The position numbers were made by a program, and so were the translations under genes. 64,000 nt of DNA from HR10 sp964615335 (GTDB lineage: Bacteria; Acidobacteriota; Blastocatellia; HR10), in contig CAZTMT010000002.1 in NCBI GenBank assembly GCA_964615335.1, positions 209,967 to 273,966 of the forward strand. Reading direction: 5' to 3'. Positions 25,939 to 35,428 of this stretch are shown here, one piece after another (position 1 is the first letter of the stretch; each line of letters begins with the position of its first letter). Under the pieces are notes generated by a model. It was not told the DNA's origin. It saw only the letters and a list, made by a program, of their open reading frames with translations, and made no database searches.

Positions 25939-27669
25939 ATGCGGTGGTCGAAAGCCTTCATTCCGACCCTGCGCGAGACTCCGGCGGACGCCGAAGTCAT
26001 CAGCCATCAGCTTCTGCTTCGCGCCGGGATGATTCGGCAGCTCGCCTCGGGCATCTACAGCTTCCTGCCACTGGCCTGGCGCGTCTTGCAGAAGATCATG
26101 GAGATCATCCGCCAGGAGATGAACCGCATCGGGGGCCAGGAATTCCACCTGCCGGCCCTGCATCCGGCGGAGCTGTGGAGAGAATCCGGCCGGTGGGAGA
26201 TCATGGGGGATAACATGTTTCGACTCCGCGATCGGCGGGGGAGCGATCTCTGTCTCGGGATGACGCATGAGGAGGTCTTCACGGCGATCGCGCGCGCTGA
26301 GCTGCGCTCCTATAAGCAACTGCCCCAGGTGTGGTATCAGATCCAGACGAAGTTCCGCGACGAGCCGCGCCCGCGCTCGGGCATTCTGCGCGTTCGCGAG
26401 TTCATCATGAAGGACGCCTACACGTTCGATCTGGACCAGGAGGGGCTCGATCGCGCCTACCGGGATCAATATGAGGCCTACTGTCGCATCTTCGATCGCT
26501 GCGGGCTGCGGTATCTGGTCGTCCAGGCCTCTTCCGGGACGATGGGGGGTCAGGAATCGGCCGAATTCATCGTCCTCACCGATGCCGGCGAGGATCACAT
26601 CGCGCTGTGCGAGAAGTGCGGCTATGCCGCCAATACCGAGAAGGCCACTTCGCGCGTGCCCGAGATCAGCGATGCCGATGGACTGCCCGCTCCGGAGATG
26701 TTCCCCACTCCGGGCGTGCGCACGATCCGAGATCTGGAGGAGTTCCCCGGCGGAGCGGCCGCGGATCGGCAGATCAAGACGCTCGCCTATTTCCTGGACG
26801 ATCAATTCACGCTCATTCTCCTGCGCGGCGATCACGAATTGAACGAAGCGAAACTCGCCGACTCGACCGGCGCCACGCGCATTCGACCGGCCCAGCCGGA
26901 AGAGATTCGGGCGGCGCTGGGCGCCTATCCGGGGAGCATCGGCGCGGTGGGCGTCACGGCGTATCCGATTCTGGCCGATCTGGCCCTGAGAGGCCGCACA
27001 AATATGGTCACCGGAGCCAATCGCGACGATTTCCACCTGCGCGGAGTGAATGTCGAGCGAGATATTCGCGTGACGCAGTGGGCCGACCTGCGCCTGGTCA
27101 AATCGGGCGAAGGATGCCCGCAGTGCGAGGGCACGCTGACGATACGCAAGGGCCTGGAGATCGGCCATATCTTCAAGCTCGGCACTCGCTACAGCGAGTC
27201 CATGGGCGCTTACGTGCTCAATCGCGAAGGGCGAGCCGTGCCCCTGCTCATGGGGAGTTACGGCATCGGCGTCGAACGCGTCATGGCGGCTGCTGTCGAA
27301 CTCTCTCACGATGAGGCGGGCATCATCTGGCCCATCACGATCGCTCCCTTCCAGGTCATCCTCGTCCCCGTGAATATGGACGATGAGAAGCAGCGCGAGG
27401 CCGCCGAGCGGCTCTATGCTGAACTTACCGACGCGGGCGTCGAGGTTCTCTACGACGATCGCGACGAGCGCGCCGGAGTGAAATTCAACGACGCCGATCT
27501 CATCGGCATCCCTCTGCGCGTGACCATCGGCCCGCAGAAGCTCGCCCGCGGTCAGGTGGAAATCCTCCGCCGCCGGACCCGAGCGAGCGAAGATGTTCCT
27601 CTGCAAGAGGCCGTCTCGCGCATCCGCCAGATCATCGAAGAAGAAACTCGCGAGGTGCTGATGCGATGA
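25939..27669 (+). CDS. proS: Prolyl-tRNA synthetase (bacterial type)
   Basis: ProRS charges tRNA-Pro. The 576-residue class II enzyme has motif 1 (GIYSFLPLAWRVLQKIMEII), motif 2 (FRDEPRPRSGILRVREFIMK) and motif 3 (GSYGIGVERVMAAAVE). An inserted YbaK-like editing domain lies between motifs 2 and 3 (about 220-380). The anticodon-binding domain is at about 470-565 (VILVPVNMDDEKQREAAERL). The start has GGAGGGGG upstream. Its stop overlaps the next gene by 4 bp (ATGA). Confidence 0.95.
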   Translation: MRWSKAFIPTLRETPADAEVISHQLLLRAGMIRQLASGIYSFLPLAWRVLQKIMEIIRQEMNRIGGQEFHLPALHPAELWRESGRWEIMGDNMFRLRDRRGSDLCLGMTHEEVFTAIARAELRSYKQLPQVWYQIQTKFRDEPRPRSGILRVREFIMKDAYTFDLDQEGLDRAYRDQYEAYCRIFDRCGLRYLVVQASSGTMGGQESAEFIVLTDAGEDHIALCEKCGYAANTEKATSRVPEISDADGLPAPEMFPTPGVRTIRDLEEFPGGAAADRQIKTLAYFLDDQFTLILLRGDHELNEAKLADSTGATRIRPAQPEEIRAALGAYPGSIGAVGVTAYPILADLALRGRTNMVTGANRDDFHLRGVNVERDIRVTQWADLRLVKSGEGCPQCEGTLTIRKGLEIGHIFKLGTRYSESMGAYVLNREGRAVPLLMGSYGIGVERVMAAAVELSHDEAGIIWPITIAPFQVILVPVNMDDEKQREAAERLYAELTDAGVEVLYDDRDERAGVKFNDADLIGIPLRVTIGPQKLARGQVEILRRRTRASEDVPLQEAVSRIRQIIEEETREVLMR

Positions 27670-28646
27670 ATCTCATCCTCACCAACGCGGGGAGCTATCC
27701 GCGAATCGGCGATCACCCCGAGCTGCAAATCCTCCGCCAAACTCTCGCCCGTTTCGATCGGGGAGAAGCGACCCGAGAAGACATCCGGCGCGCCGAAGAG
27801 GAGATGGTGCGCCGCGCCATCGCCGAGCAGATCGAGGCCGGGTTGGATCTGGTGACCGACGGGCAGATCCGGTGGTACGATCCGATCTCCCATATCGCCG
27901 GAAAGCTCCGCGGGACGATGATTGACGGTTTGCTCCGCTACTTCGACACGAACTTCTATTTCCGCCAACCGGTCCTGGTGGATCGCCTCGTCCGAGAGGG
28001 GCCGATCATCGTCGAAGAATACCGCTATGCCCGTTCGGTCTCCTCGCGGCCGGTGAAGCCCGTCCTCACGGGTCCCTACACGCTGGCCTTCTTCTCTCTG
28101 GTCGAGCACCAGGCGTATCGCGATCTGGAGCGGCGCGTCGAAGCCTATGCGACGCTCTTAGCCGAAGAGATCGCGGACCTGGCCCGAGAGGGTGCCGAAC
28201 TCATCCAGGTGGATGAGCCGGCGATCGTGCTCCCGGAAGCCTCATTTGATCTCTTCGCTGCCGGGATACGCCTGCTGGCCCGCGCGAAAGGCTCGGCGCG
28301 ACTGGCTCTTTACATCTCGTTTGGGGATGTCTCGCCTCTTTACGCGCAACTTCACGAGCTGCCCGTAGATGTTCTGGGATTGGATTTCACCTACAGCCCG
28401 CAGCTTGTCGAACGCATCGCTGTGGAAGGATCGGAGAAGGCGCTCGGCCTGGGACTCATTGATGGGCGCAACACGCGTCTGGAACCGGAAGCCGAAGTCG
28501 TCGCCGCTCTGGAACGGTTGCTTCCGGCCATTCGCAGCGATGTGGCCTACTTGAACCCCTCTACGGGACTGGAATTCCTGCCGCGGGATCGCGCCTTTCG
28601 GAAGTTGCGACATCTGGTCACTATCGGCATGAGGTTCAAAGCATGA
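27666..28646 (+). CDS. MetE N-terminal-half-like protein lacking zinc ligands
   Basis: The 326-residue protein is a TIM-barrel relative of cobalamin-independent methionine synthase. It starts GSYPRIGDHPELQIL like the MetE N-terminal domain (GFPRIG...EL) and has RYFDTNFYFRQPVL, which matches the MetE KWFDTNYHY region, then SRPVKPVLTGPYTL and QVDEPAIVLPE. The zinc ligands of the catalytic half are absent: YISFGD replaces SHxCY and LNPSTGLEF replaces DPDCGLK. It overlaps proS and the next gene by 4 bp each. I infer that it works with the following protein as a split MetE. Confidence 0.75.
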   Translation: MNLILTNAGSYPRIGDHPELQILRQTLARFDRGEATREDIRRAEEEMVRRAIAEQIEAGLDLVTDGQIRWYDPISHIAGKLRGTMIDGLLRYFDTNFYFRQPVLVDRLVREGPIIVEEYRYARSVSSRPVKPVLTGPYTLAFFSLVEHQAYRDLERRVEAYATLLAEEIADLAREGAELIQVDEPAIVLPEASFDLFAAGIRLLARAKGSARLALYISFGDVSPLYAQLHELPVDVLGLDFTYSPQLVERIAVEGSEKALGLGLIDGRNTRLEPEAEVVAALERLLPAIRSDVAYLNPSTGLEFLPRDRAFRKLRHLVTIGMRFKA

Positions 28647-29644
28647 GTCGAGAGAAACTGCGTGCTCTGGGCATACATCTGCCGCTTCTGCCGACGACGT
28701 CCGTCGGAAGTTTCCCGAAACCTCCCGATCTCCAACAGGCGCGCGCGCAGTGGGCCCGAGGCCTCATCTCGCGCGAAGCGCTAGAGGCGCTCGAACGGCG
28801 CGCGACCGAATTCTGGATTCGCACGCAGGAGGAGCTGGGCGTGGACGTTCTCGTGGATGGCGAGCAGTATCGGGGAGACATGGTCACCTACTTCGCCGAG
28901 AACATGCGCGGGTTCGAGATCGGCGGTCTGGTCCGCTCCTACGGGAATCGCTACTATCGCAAGCCCATCATCGTCTCCGAAGTGCGCTGGGAGCGCCCGA
29001 TCACCGTCTCCTGGTGGCGCTTTGCTCAAAGCCTGACCTCCCGACCGGTCAAAGGCATGCTCACGGGTCCCTACACGGTCATGGACTGGTCCTTCAACGA
29101 GTATTATCCGGATCGTCGTGCCACCTGCCTGGCCCTGGCGCGCGAGATTCGACGCGAGGTCGAAGCCTTGATCGAAGCGGGCGCGCGCATCATCCAGATT
29201 GACGAACCCGCTCTCTCGGTCCGCCCGGAAGAATTACCCCTGGCGCGGGAGGCCATGCAGATCGTCACCGAAGGGCTTCCGGCTTATTTCATCAGCCACG
29301 CCTGCTACGGCGCCTTCGAGAAAATCTACCCGGAGATGCTCACTCTGCCTGTGGATAACTTCGATCTGGAGATGTCCAATAGCAATCTCGATCTCCTCCA
29401 GCACTTCACGCGCTATCCCTTCACCAAAGACCTGAGCTTCGGTGTCGTGGACGTGCACTCTCACGTAATCGAAGACGTGGAAACGGTCACCGCGCGCATT
29501 CACCAGGGGCTGGAAGTCGTCCCGGCCGAAGCCCTCTGGATTGACCCCGATTGCGGATTGAAGACGCGCACAGTGGAGGAGGCGATCGCGAAGCTTCGTG
29601 TCATCGTGCAAGCCGTCACACGCGTTCGCGCGACCCTGACGTGA
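28643..29644 (+). CDS. MetE catalytic-half (core methionine synthase) protein
   Basis: The 333-residue protein matches the C-terminal catalytic barrel of MetE. It starts PTTSVGSFPKPPDLQQAR, has KGMLTGPYTVMDWSF and IIQIDEPALSVRPEEL, and keeps all four zinc ligands: H219 and C221 in ISHACYG, E243 in FDLEMSNSN, and C304 in DPDCGLKTR. MetE makes methionine from homocysteine using methyl-tetrahydrofolate polyglutamate. Standard MetE is one chain of about 750 residues; here the halves are separate genes overlapping at ATGA. Short core enzymes in some prokaryotes use other methyl donors, so the donor is uncertain. Confidence 0.82.
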   Translation: MSREKLRALGIHLPLLPTTSVGSFPKPPDLQQARAQWARGLISREALEALERRATEFWIRTQEELGVDVLVDGEQYRGDMVTYFAENMRGFEIGGLVRSYGNRYYRKPIIVSEVRWERPITVSWWRFAQSLTSRPVKGMLTGPYTVMDWSFNEYYPDRRATCLALAREIRREVEALIEAGARIIQIDEPALSVRPEELPLAREAMQIVTEGLPAYFISHACYGAFEKIYPEMLTLPVDNFDLEMSNSNLDLLQHFTRYPFTKDLSFGVVDVHSHVIEDVETVTARIHQGLEVVPAEALWIDPDCGLKTRTVEEAIAKLRVIVQAVTRVRATLT

Positions 29645-29669
29645 GATCCTCAGGGATCGGCAACGGAGA

Positions 29670-30632
29670 TCACGCGCCCTCCTCAGGGATCGAGGCCGGA
29701 AGTATCCCCATGATCTCCCGAACGGCGCGCCGCACGTCCTCGGCTTCGGCAAAGGCGATCAGGAAGAAGCGGGCCCCCGTGTGAAGGCAGATGAGTCCGT
29801 TCGAGAAGAGCCAGAGGCTATTCAAAATGGGATTCCCCCCGAAGATCAACTCAAGGGGCGCCCCCGTGAGCCGCGCCGGAGAGAGGCTCTCGGCAATGAG
29901 CGTCCCTCCCAGAGTGACGCTGAAGACGCCCAGAAGTGGAGCCCCAACATAGCGCGCGATGTCCTTTTGGAATTCGAGTCGAGCCCGCTCGGCTTCCGGA
30001 ATCCGTCCTTCGGCCAGCAGATGCTCCTGCTTCTGCAGATGGGCCAGATACATCTCCAGGAGCCGGCGGAGTCCGTAGGGAGCGAGCGCGCTGTGGAAGA
30101 ACCAGTGATTCTCCCCGCCCATGCCCAGGAGCGCGGCTCCCATGCTGGGGAAAGCGCTTCCGGCGCGCACTCCCGCGATGAAGGAGAACGTGAGGGCGGC
30201 CGTCTTCCCCGGATTCTCTCGGATCCACGAACGGATCTTCGCCCATCCGGAGCGCAGATGTTCTTCGGCGCGCGTTGCGCGCTCGACAGCCTGACCGAGC
30301 GTCTCGACCCGGCGGTATTGCACCTCAACCTGATGCGCGAATTCCTCCGCCTTCGCGCGCGCCGCCTGCGCCGCCGATTCGACCTGCTGCCGCACCTCCT
30401 CGACGGTGCGTTTCACCTCCTCTCGGACTTCGGCCCCCACACCGGAACGCTCGACCCGCTGACGCGCCGCGTCAAGCCCCTCGGCCAGAAGATCTGCCCC
30501 TTTGTGAGCGGCCGAGGCCACTGAAGTCGCGACGTCAGCGATCCGCTCCCGAACGCGATACCGCTCATCCCACTCGCGCGCTTTCTGCGAGAGGACGCGC
30601 TTCAACTCCTCGATCTTCCGCGCATTTCCCAT
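29670..30632 (-). CDS. Coiled-coil membrane-associated protein, unknown function
   Basis: The 320-residue product starts at ATG 30632 with GGGAGGG upstream. Residues about 1-150 are charged and Ala-rich, predicted to form long helices or a coiled coil (EEVKRTVEEVRQQVESAAQA, RAKAEEFAHQVEVQYRRVET). Hydrophobic stretches follow: KTAALTFSFIAGVRAGSAFP, PLLGVFSVTLGGTLIAESL and NPILNSLWLFSNGLICLHTG. I do not recognise the family. It is divergent from the oxidase operon and convergent with the MetE genes, so context gives no clear hint. Confidence 0.55.
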   Translation of the reverse strand: MGNARKIEELKRVLSQKAREWDERYRVRERIADVATSVASAAHKGADLLAEGLDAARQRVERSGVGAEVREEVKRTVEEVRQQVESAAQAARAKAEEFAHQVEVQYRRVETLGQAVERATRAEEHLRSGWAKIRSWIRENPGKTAALTFSFIAGVRAGSAFPSMGAALLGMGGENHWFFHSALAPYGLRRLLEMYLAHLQKQEHLLAEGRIPEAERARLEFQKDIARYVGAPLLGVFSVTLGGTLIAESLSPARLTGAPLELIFGGNPILNSLWLFSNGLICLHTGARFFLIAFAEAEDVRRAVREIMGILPASIPEEGA

Positions 30633-30729
30633 GCTATGCCCTCCCCCACCGATTACGCATGCTGCGCGCACGCCGTTCCCAAGTTTAACACATCGGAAAC
30701 GAAAAGGCTCGCAGGGCGCGCGCCTCCGG

Positions 30730-30759
30730 TTGACAGGAAAATCCACCGCATGCTATAAG
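30730..30759 (+). promoter_or_regulatory. Promoter of the cytochrome oxidase operon
   Basis: A perfect TTGACA (30730-30735), an 18-bp spacer and TATAAG (30754-30759, 5 of 6) with an extended-10 TG (TGCTATAAG) lie 40 bp before the coxB start. Confidence 0.8.
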
Positions 30760-30800
30760 GAGACTTTGCGTGGTGAGAGCATGCAAGGGGAGGTCACGCG

Positions 30801-31592
30801 GTGGGATTCATTTTAGCGCTGGTGATCTGGCTTATCACTCTGGGTACCGTCGTTCTGTTTGTGGGACGTTTCTGGTGGTTTCCCGAAGCCATTTCCGAGC
30901 ATGGGCCGAGCATTGACCGACAGTTCCTGCTCACGCTCACGGTGATCGGAATCGCCTTCGTGCTCGCCCAGACGACACTGGGATTCTTCATCCTGCGCTA
31001 TCGGCGGCGGGGAGAGGAACGCGCGAGCTACTGGCATGACAGCCCGCGCCTGGAGATCCTCTGGACGACGATCACAGCCGTTGTCTTTATCTCGCTGGCC
31101 ATTCTCGGGCAGCGCGTATGGGCCCAGCTGCATTTGAATGCGCCGCCTCCCGGGGCGCTTCAGGTTGAGGTCACAGCTCAGCAGTTCGTATGGAACATCC
31201 GATATCCCGGCCCAGACGGAAAGTTTGGGCGCACGCGCGTGGATCTGATCAACGATGTGGACAATCCTGTGGGATTGGACTTCACCGACCCGGCTGCGCG
31301 CGATGACATCGTCACGGTGAATCAAATGGCCATCCCTGTGAACCGGGAGATCCACGTCATCTTGCGTTCCAAGGACGTGATCCATAGTTTCTGGGTCCCT
31401 CCGCTGCGCCTGAAGCAGGACGCCGTTCCGGGATTAGCGATCAATATCCACTTCAAGGCCGTCAAGACCGGTCAGTTCGAGATCGCCTGCGCGGAGCTGT
31501 GCGGCCTCACTCACCACCGGATGCGCGGATTTCTCCTGGTTCTCCCCGAGTCGGAATTTCAACAGTGGTTGAAACAGCGGGCGAGTCTCTGA
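30801..31592 (+). CDS. coxB: Cytochrome c oxidase subunit II
   Basis: Subunit II takes electrons from cytochrome c or a copper protein through its CuA centre. The 263-residue protein has hydrophobic segments at about 3-25, 42-65 and 85-105, then a cupredoxin domain. CuA ligands are complete: H195, C230, E232, C234, H238 and M241. The conserved aromatic region reads QQFVWNIRYPG. No CxxCH is fused, so it is aa3- rather than caa3-type in this subunit. The start is GTG with GGGGAGG 8 bases upstream. First gene of a six-gene operon. Confidence 0.92.
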   Translation: MGFILALVIWLITLGTVVLFVGRFWWFPEAISEHGPSIDRQFLLTLTVIGIAFVLAQTTLGFFILRYRRRGEERASYWHDSPRLEILWTTITAVVFISLAILGQRVWAQLHLNAPPPGALQVEVTAQQFVWNIRYPGPDGKFGRTRVDLINDVDNPVGLDFTDPAARDDIVTVNQMAIPVNREIHVILRSKDVIHSFWVPPLRLKQDAVPGLAINIHFKAVKTGQFEIACAELCGLTHHRMRGFLLVLPESEFQQWLKQRASL

Positions 31593-31673
31593 GAACCGGG
31601 CGCGCGGAGGGAGGGAGCGCTCGGCGTGAGCGCCCCCGCAGGTCCTTGTGCGAGACAGAAAGGAGGAGACGCG

Positions 31674-33437
31674 ATGGCACACGCTGTGGCGACTCACGAA
31701 GCTCCGAAGAGCTTCATTCGGCGTTATATCTTCAGCACCGACCATAAGGTGATCGGCCTGCAATATCTCTTCCTCGCGATGGTGGCCGTCACCGTGGGGA
31801 TCATCCTGTCCCTCTACATGCGCTTGCGGCTGGCCTGGCCGGAAGAGAAGTGGCCGCTTCTCGGAAAGCTCTTTCCCAATGCCATGGCGGGAGGAACGAT
31901 CAGTCCGGAGTTTTATCTCTCGCTGGTGACGATGCACGGGACGATCATGGTCTTCTTCGTGCTCACGACGGCTCCTTTGGGGGGCTTCGGGAATTACTTC
32001 CTCCCGATTCAGGTCGGGGCGCATGACATGGCCTTCCCGGTCCTGAACATGCTCTCGTTTTGGGTCACCCTGGCCGGATTTTTGGTGCTCATGGCCGCAT
32101 TCTTCGTCTCGGGCGGAGCGCCGATCTCCGGATGGACGGCTTACGCACCGCTCAGTGCCGTTGGGGAGATCGCCGGACCGGGACTGGGCATGGGACAGAA
32201 TCTGTGGATTCTCAGTATCGCTCTCTTCTGCATTGCGTCCCTTCTGGGAGCGCTGAACTTCATCACGACGACACTCAACTTGCGCACCCGTGGGATGTCC
32301 ATGACGCGGCTCCCGCTGACGGTCTGGGCCTGGTTCACGACGGCCGTGCTCGCTCTTCTGGCCTTCCCCGTTCTTCTGGCCGGAGGCATTCTCCTGCTAT
32401 TGGATCGCGTGGGGGGGACGAGCTTCTTCGTCCCGGAAGGCCTGATTGTCAGCGATAAGATCCTCCCGCACAAGGGGGGCTCGCCTCTTCTCTGGCAGCA
32501 TCTGTTCTGGTTCTTCGGCCATCCGGAAGTCTACATCGCCATCCTCCCGGGCATGGGGATCACGTCGCATGTCCTTTCGACGTTCGCGCGCAAGCCGATC
32601 TTCGGCTATCGGGCGATGGTCACGGCGATCTTCGCCATTGGCCTTCTGGGCTTCCTCGTATGGGGACACCACATGTTCGTGAGCGGGATGAGCCCGTACT
32701 CAGCCATCGCGTTCTCTCTGCTGACGCTCTCGATCGGTGTTCCCTCGGCGATCAAGACGTTCAACTGGCTCGCGACGCTCTATAAAGCCCGAATCCGGTT
32801 CACCGTCCCCATGCTCTTTGCTCTGGGATTTGTCTCGATCTTCGTCACGGGAGGACTTTCGGGGATCATCCTCGGGCAGACGTCGCTGGATATTCCGATG
32901 CACGATACGTATTTCGTCGTCGCGCACTTCCACCTGATCATGGGGGTGGCGGCGATCTTCGGTATCTTCGCCGGGACGTATTACTGGTTCCCGAAGATGT
33001 TCGGTCGCATGATGAACGATGCCCTGGGGAAGCTCCATTTCTGGCTCACCTTCGTGGGTGTCTATGCGATCTTCATCCCCATGCACCTTCTGGGGATCGC
33101 GGGACATCCCCGGCGCTATGCGGAGACGCTCGGATTTAACTTTCTGAAGCCCTTGCAACCGGTGCACGAATTCATCACCGTGGCGGCTTTGATCACAGCG
33201 GCCGCGCAAGTGCTCTTCTTCGTCAACTTCTTCTGGTCCATCTGGAAGGGCAAGCGGGCCGAGGTGAATCCCTGGCGAGCGACGACGCTGGAATGGACGA
33301 TCCCCTCGCCTCCTCCGCATGACAACTTCGGAGCGCAGACTCCGGTCGTCCATCATGGTCCGTACGAATACAGTGTGCCCGGCGCTGCCGAGGACTATAT
33401 CCTGCAAACGGCTCCTCCGGCGCGCACGAAATCCTAG
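31674..33437 (+). CDS. coxA: Cytochrome c oxidase subunit I
   Basis: The catalytic subunit reduces O2 at the haem a3-CuB site. The 587-residue protein has 12 or more helices. Visible ligands and channel residues are MHGTIMVFF (haem a His), FGHPEVYIAILPG (CuB His cross-linked to Tyr, with the D-channel Glu of A1-type oxidases), VWGHHMFVSGM (two CuB His) and VAHFHLIMG (haem a3 and haem a His). ATG 31674 has a perfect AGGAGG; it lies 81 bp after coxB. The HPEVY motif places it in family A1. Confidence 0.96.
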   Translation: MAHAVATHEAPKSFIRRYIFSTDHKVIGLQYLFLAMVAVTVGIILSLYMRLRLAWPEEKWPLLGKLFPNAMAGGTISPEFYLSLVTMHGTIMVFFVLTTAPLGGFGNYFLPIQVGAHDMAFPVLNMLSFWVTLAGFLVLMAAFFVSGGAPISGWTAYAPLSAVGEIAGPGLGMGQNLWILSIALFCIASLLGALNFITTTLNLRTRGMSMTRLPLTVWAWFTTAVLALLAFPVLLAGGILLLLDRVGGTSFFVPEGLIVSDKILPHKGGSPLLWQHLFWFFGHPEVYIAILPGMGITSHVLSTFARKPIFGYRAMVTAIFAIGLLGFLVWGHHMFVSGMSPYSAIAFSLLTLSIGVPSAIKTFNWLATLYKARIRFTVPMLFALGFVSIFVTGGLSGIILGQTSLDIPMHDTYFVVAHFHLIMGVAAIFGIFAGTYYWFPKMFGRMMNDALGKLHFWLTFVGVYAIFIPMHLLGIAGHPRRYAETLGFNFLKPLQPVHEFITVAALITAAAQVLFFVNFFWSIWKGKRAEVNPWRATTLEWTIPSPPPHDNFGAQTPVVHHGPYEYSVPGAAEDYILQTAPPARTKS

Positions 33438-33442
33438 AGGCG

Positions 33443-34117
33443 ATGGCTAAGACGCTTCCTTCGCTCAAACAGATCGAGACGATCGCGATCGGCCCGCCCC
33501 CGGGGCGTCCCGAAGATGGGGGGCGCCGCGACGAGAGCCGACCGCCGCGTCTTCCGGAAGGGAGTTATCGTCTGGCCATGCTCTTCGCGCTCATCTCGAT
33601 CGGGATGCTGTTTCTCGGCTTCACGAGCGCGTACATCGTGCGACAGGGGCTCGGAGCCGATTGGCGACCGTTCGATCCCCCCCTGATCCTGTGGGCGAAT
33701 ACGGCCGTGCTGCTGTTGAGCAGCGCGACATTGCATCGCTCGCAGAGGCTTCTGAGAAGCGAGCGGCTTCGGGACTCCCTTCGCTGGCTCTCGATCACGA
33801 CGCTTCTGGGCGTGCTCTTTCTTCTGGGCCAATACGAGGCCTGGCGGGAGCTGGCGGCACGAGGCGTCTATCTGAACACGAATCCACACAGTTCGTTCTT
33901 CTATCTGCTGACGGCCGCGCATGGCGTGCACCTGATGGGCGGCCTTTTGGGATTGAGCTATATGACGCTTCGGGGATGGCACCGGCGACTGATCTTGCTC
34001 GGGACGCCGGATCATCTGAAGCGATATCGCTCCGGGGTGAACGTGACGGCCCTTTACTGGCACTTCATGGATGGATTGTGGGTGTACCTCTTCATCCTGC
34101 TCTTTCTGTGGAGGTGA
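33443..34117 (+). CDS. Cytochrome c oxidase subunit III, copy 1
   Basis: The 224-residue protein has a proline/arginine-rich N-terminal tail of about 40 residues and then five or so helices. LFLGFTSAYIVRQGLGADWR, LLGQYEAWRELAARGVYLN, TAAHGVHLMGGLLGL and the family end ALYWHFMDGLWVYLF mark it as subunit III-like. Subunit III stabilises the oxidase and supports proton uptake. It is 5 bp after coxA and 5 bp before a second subunit III gene. Confidence 0.85.
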   Translation: MAKTLPSLKQIETIAIGPPPGRPEDGGRRDESRPPRLPEGSYRLAMLFALISIGMLFLGFTSAYIVRQGLGADWRPFDPPLILWANTAVLLLSSATLHRSQRLLRSERLRDSLRWLSITTLLGVLFLLGQYEAWRELAARGVYLNTNPHSSFFYLLTAAHGVHLMGGLLGLSYMTLRGWHRRLILLGTPDHLKRYRSGVNVTALYWHFMDGLWVYLFILLFLWR

Positions 34118-34122
34118 AGCCG

Positions 34123-34752
<630 letters not shown>

Positions 34753-34765
34753 AGGAGGAGGCGTT

Positions 34766-35086
34766 ATGGGAACCGCTCACACGACAGATGTCGGACATGC
34801 CGCAACGGGATCGAAACTCTACTACCTGACCTGGCTTTGGCTTCTCGTCCTCACGGTCATCGAGGTCACGCTCGCGTATTTTCATCTGCCGGTCGAACTG
34901 ATGCTCTTTCTCCTGATGGGGCTCTCGATCGTCAAGGCGGCACTCATCATGGCGCATTTCATGCATCTGCGATTTGAGCGCTTGAACTTGGTCGTCACGC
35001 TCATTCCGGCCATGGTCTTGTGCATTTCGCTTTTGGCTGCTTTCTTCCCGGACGGTGTGCGCGCCTTCCGCTTGGCCGTTCGATAG
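34766..35086 (+). CDS. Cytochrome c oxidase subunit IV (prokaryotic type)
   Basis: The 106-residue protein has three predicted helices: LTWLWLLVLTVIEVTLAYF, LMLFLLMGLSIVKAALIMAH and VVTLIPAMVLCISLLAAFFP. The motif KAALIMAHFMHLRFE is typical of the COX4_pro/CtaF family, small subunits that help assemble the CuB site. GGAGGAGG precedes the ATG. Confidence 0.85.
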   Translation: MGTAHTTDVGHAATGSKLYYLTWLWLLVLTVIEVTLAYFHLPVELMLFLLMGLSIVKAALIMAHFMHLRFERLNLVVTLIPAMVLCISLLAAFFPDGVRAFRLAVR

Positions 35087-35094
35087 AGGGACCG

Positions 35095-35388
35095 ATGGGG
35101 GACCTTGCGAAATCCCTGCTCCTGGGGCTCGGGATTGGGCTCGGCGCTCCGGTGGGCTCCGCTTTCGCTCAATGCGCCATGTGTCGCACGGCGGTCGCCG
35201 GATCGTCTTCTCTGGCTGACATCGCGCGGGTCCTGAACACGGCTATTCTCGCCCTGCTGATCCCCCCGATCGCCATCCTGGGCGTCGTCTTTTGGCTCGC
35301 TCTCACCGTGTGGAATCAAGGAGAGAGCCGGGGAGAAGATTCGGCGGAAACACCCGAAAGCCTTCTTCCGCTCGATTCGGATTCTTGA
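35095..35388 (+). CDS. Small membrane protein with CxxC, end of oxidase operon
   Basis: The 97-residue product has a signal-like N-terminus (1-25, ending SAFA), then QCAMCRTAVAGS with a CxxC pair, a helix ILALLIPPIAILGVVFWLAL and an acidic tail. The CxxC outside the membrane suggests a metal- or thiol-handling role in oxidase assembly, but that is inference from position: 8 bp after the subunit IV gene. Similar small genes occur beside oxidase clusters in related phyla. Family not named. Confidence 0.6.
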   Translation: MGDLAKSLLLGLGIGLGAPVGSAFAQCAMCRTAVAGSSSLADIARVLNTAILALLIPPIAILGVVFWLALTVWNQGESRGEDSAETPESLLPLDSDS

Positions 35389-35428
35389 GGCGTAGAGGCG
35401 TCGTCGCCGGGGGAGCTTCCCGAACGGC

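Noticed and set aside
29644..29700. CCTCAGGGATCG repeated between convergent genes
   Set aside because: Only 12 bases, one copy in coding sequence; no structure or spread suggests a mobile repeat.
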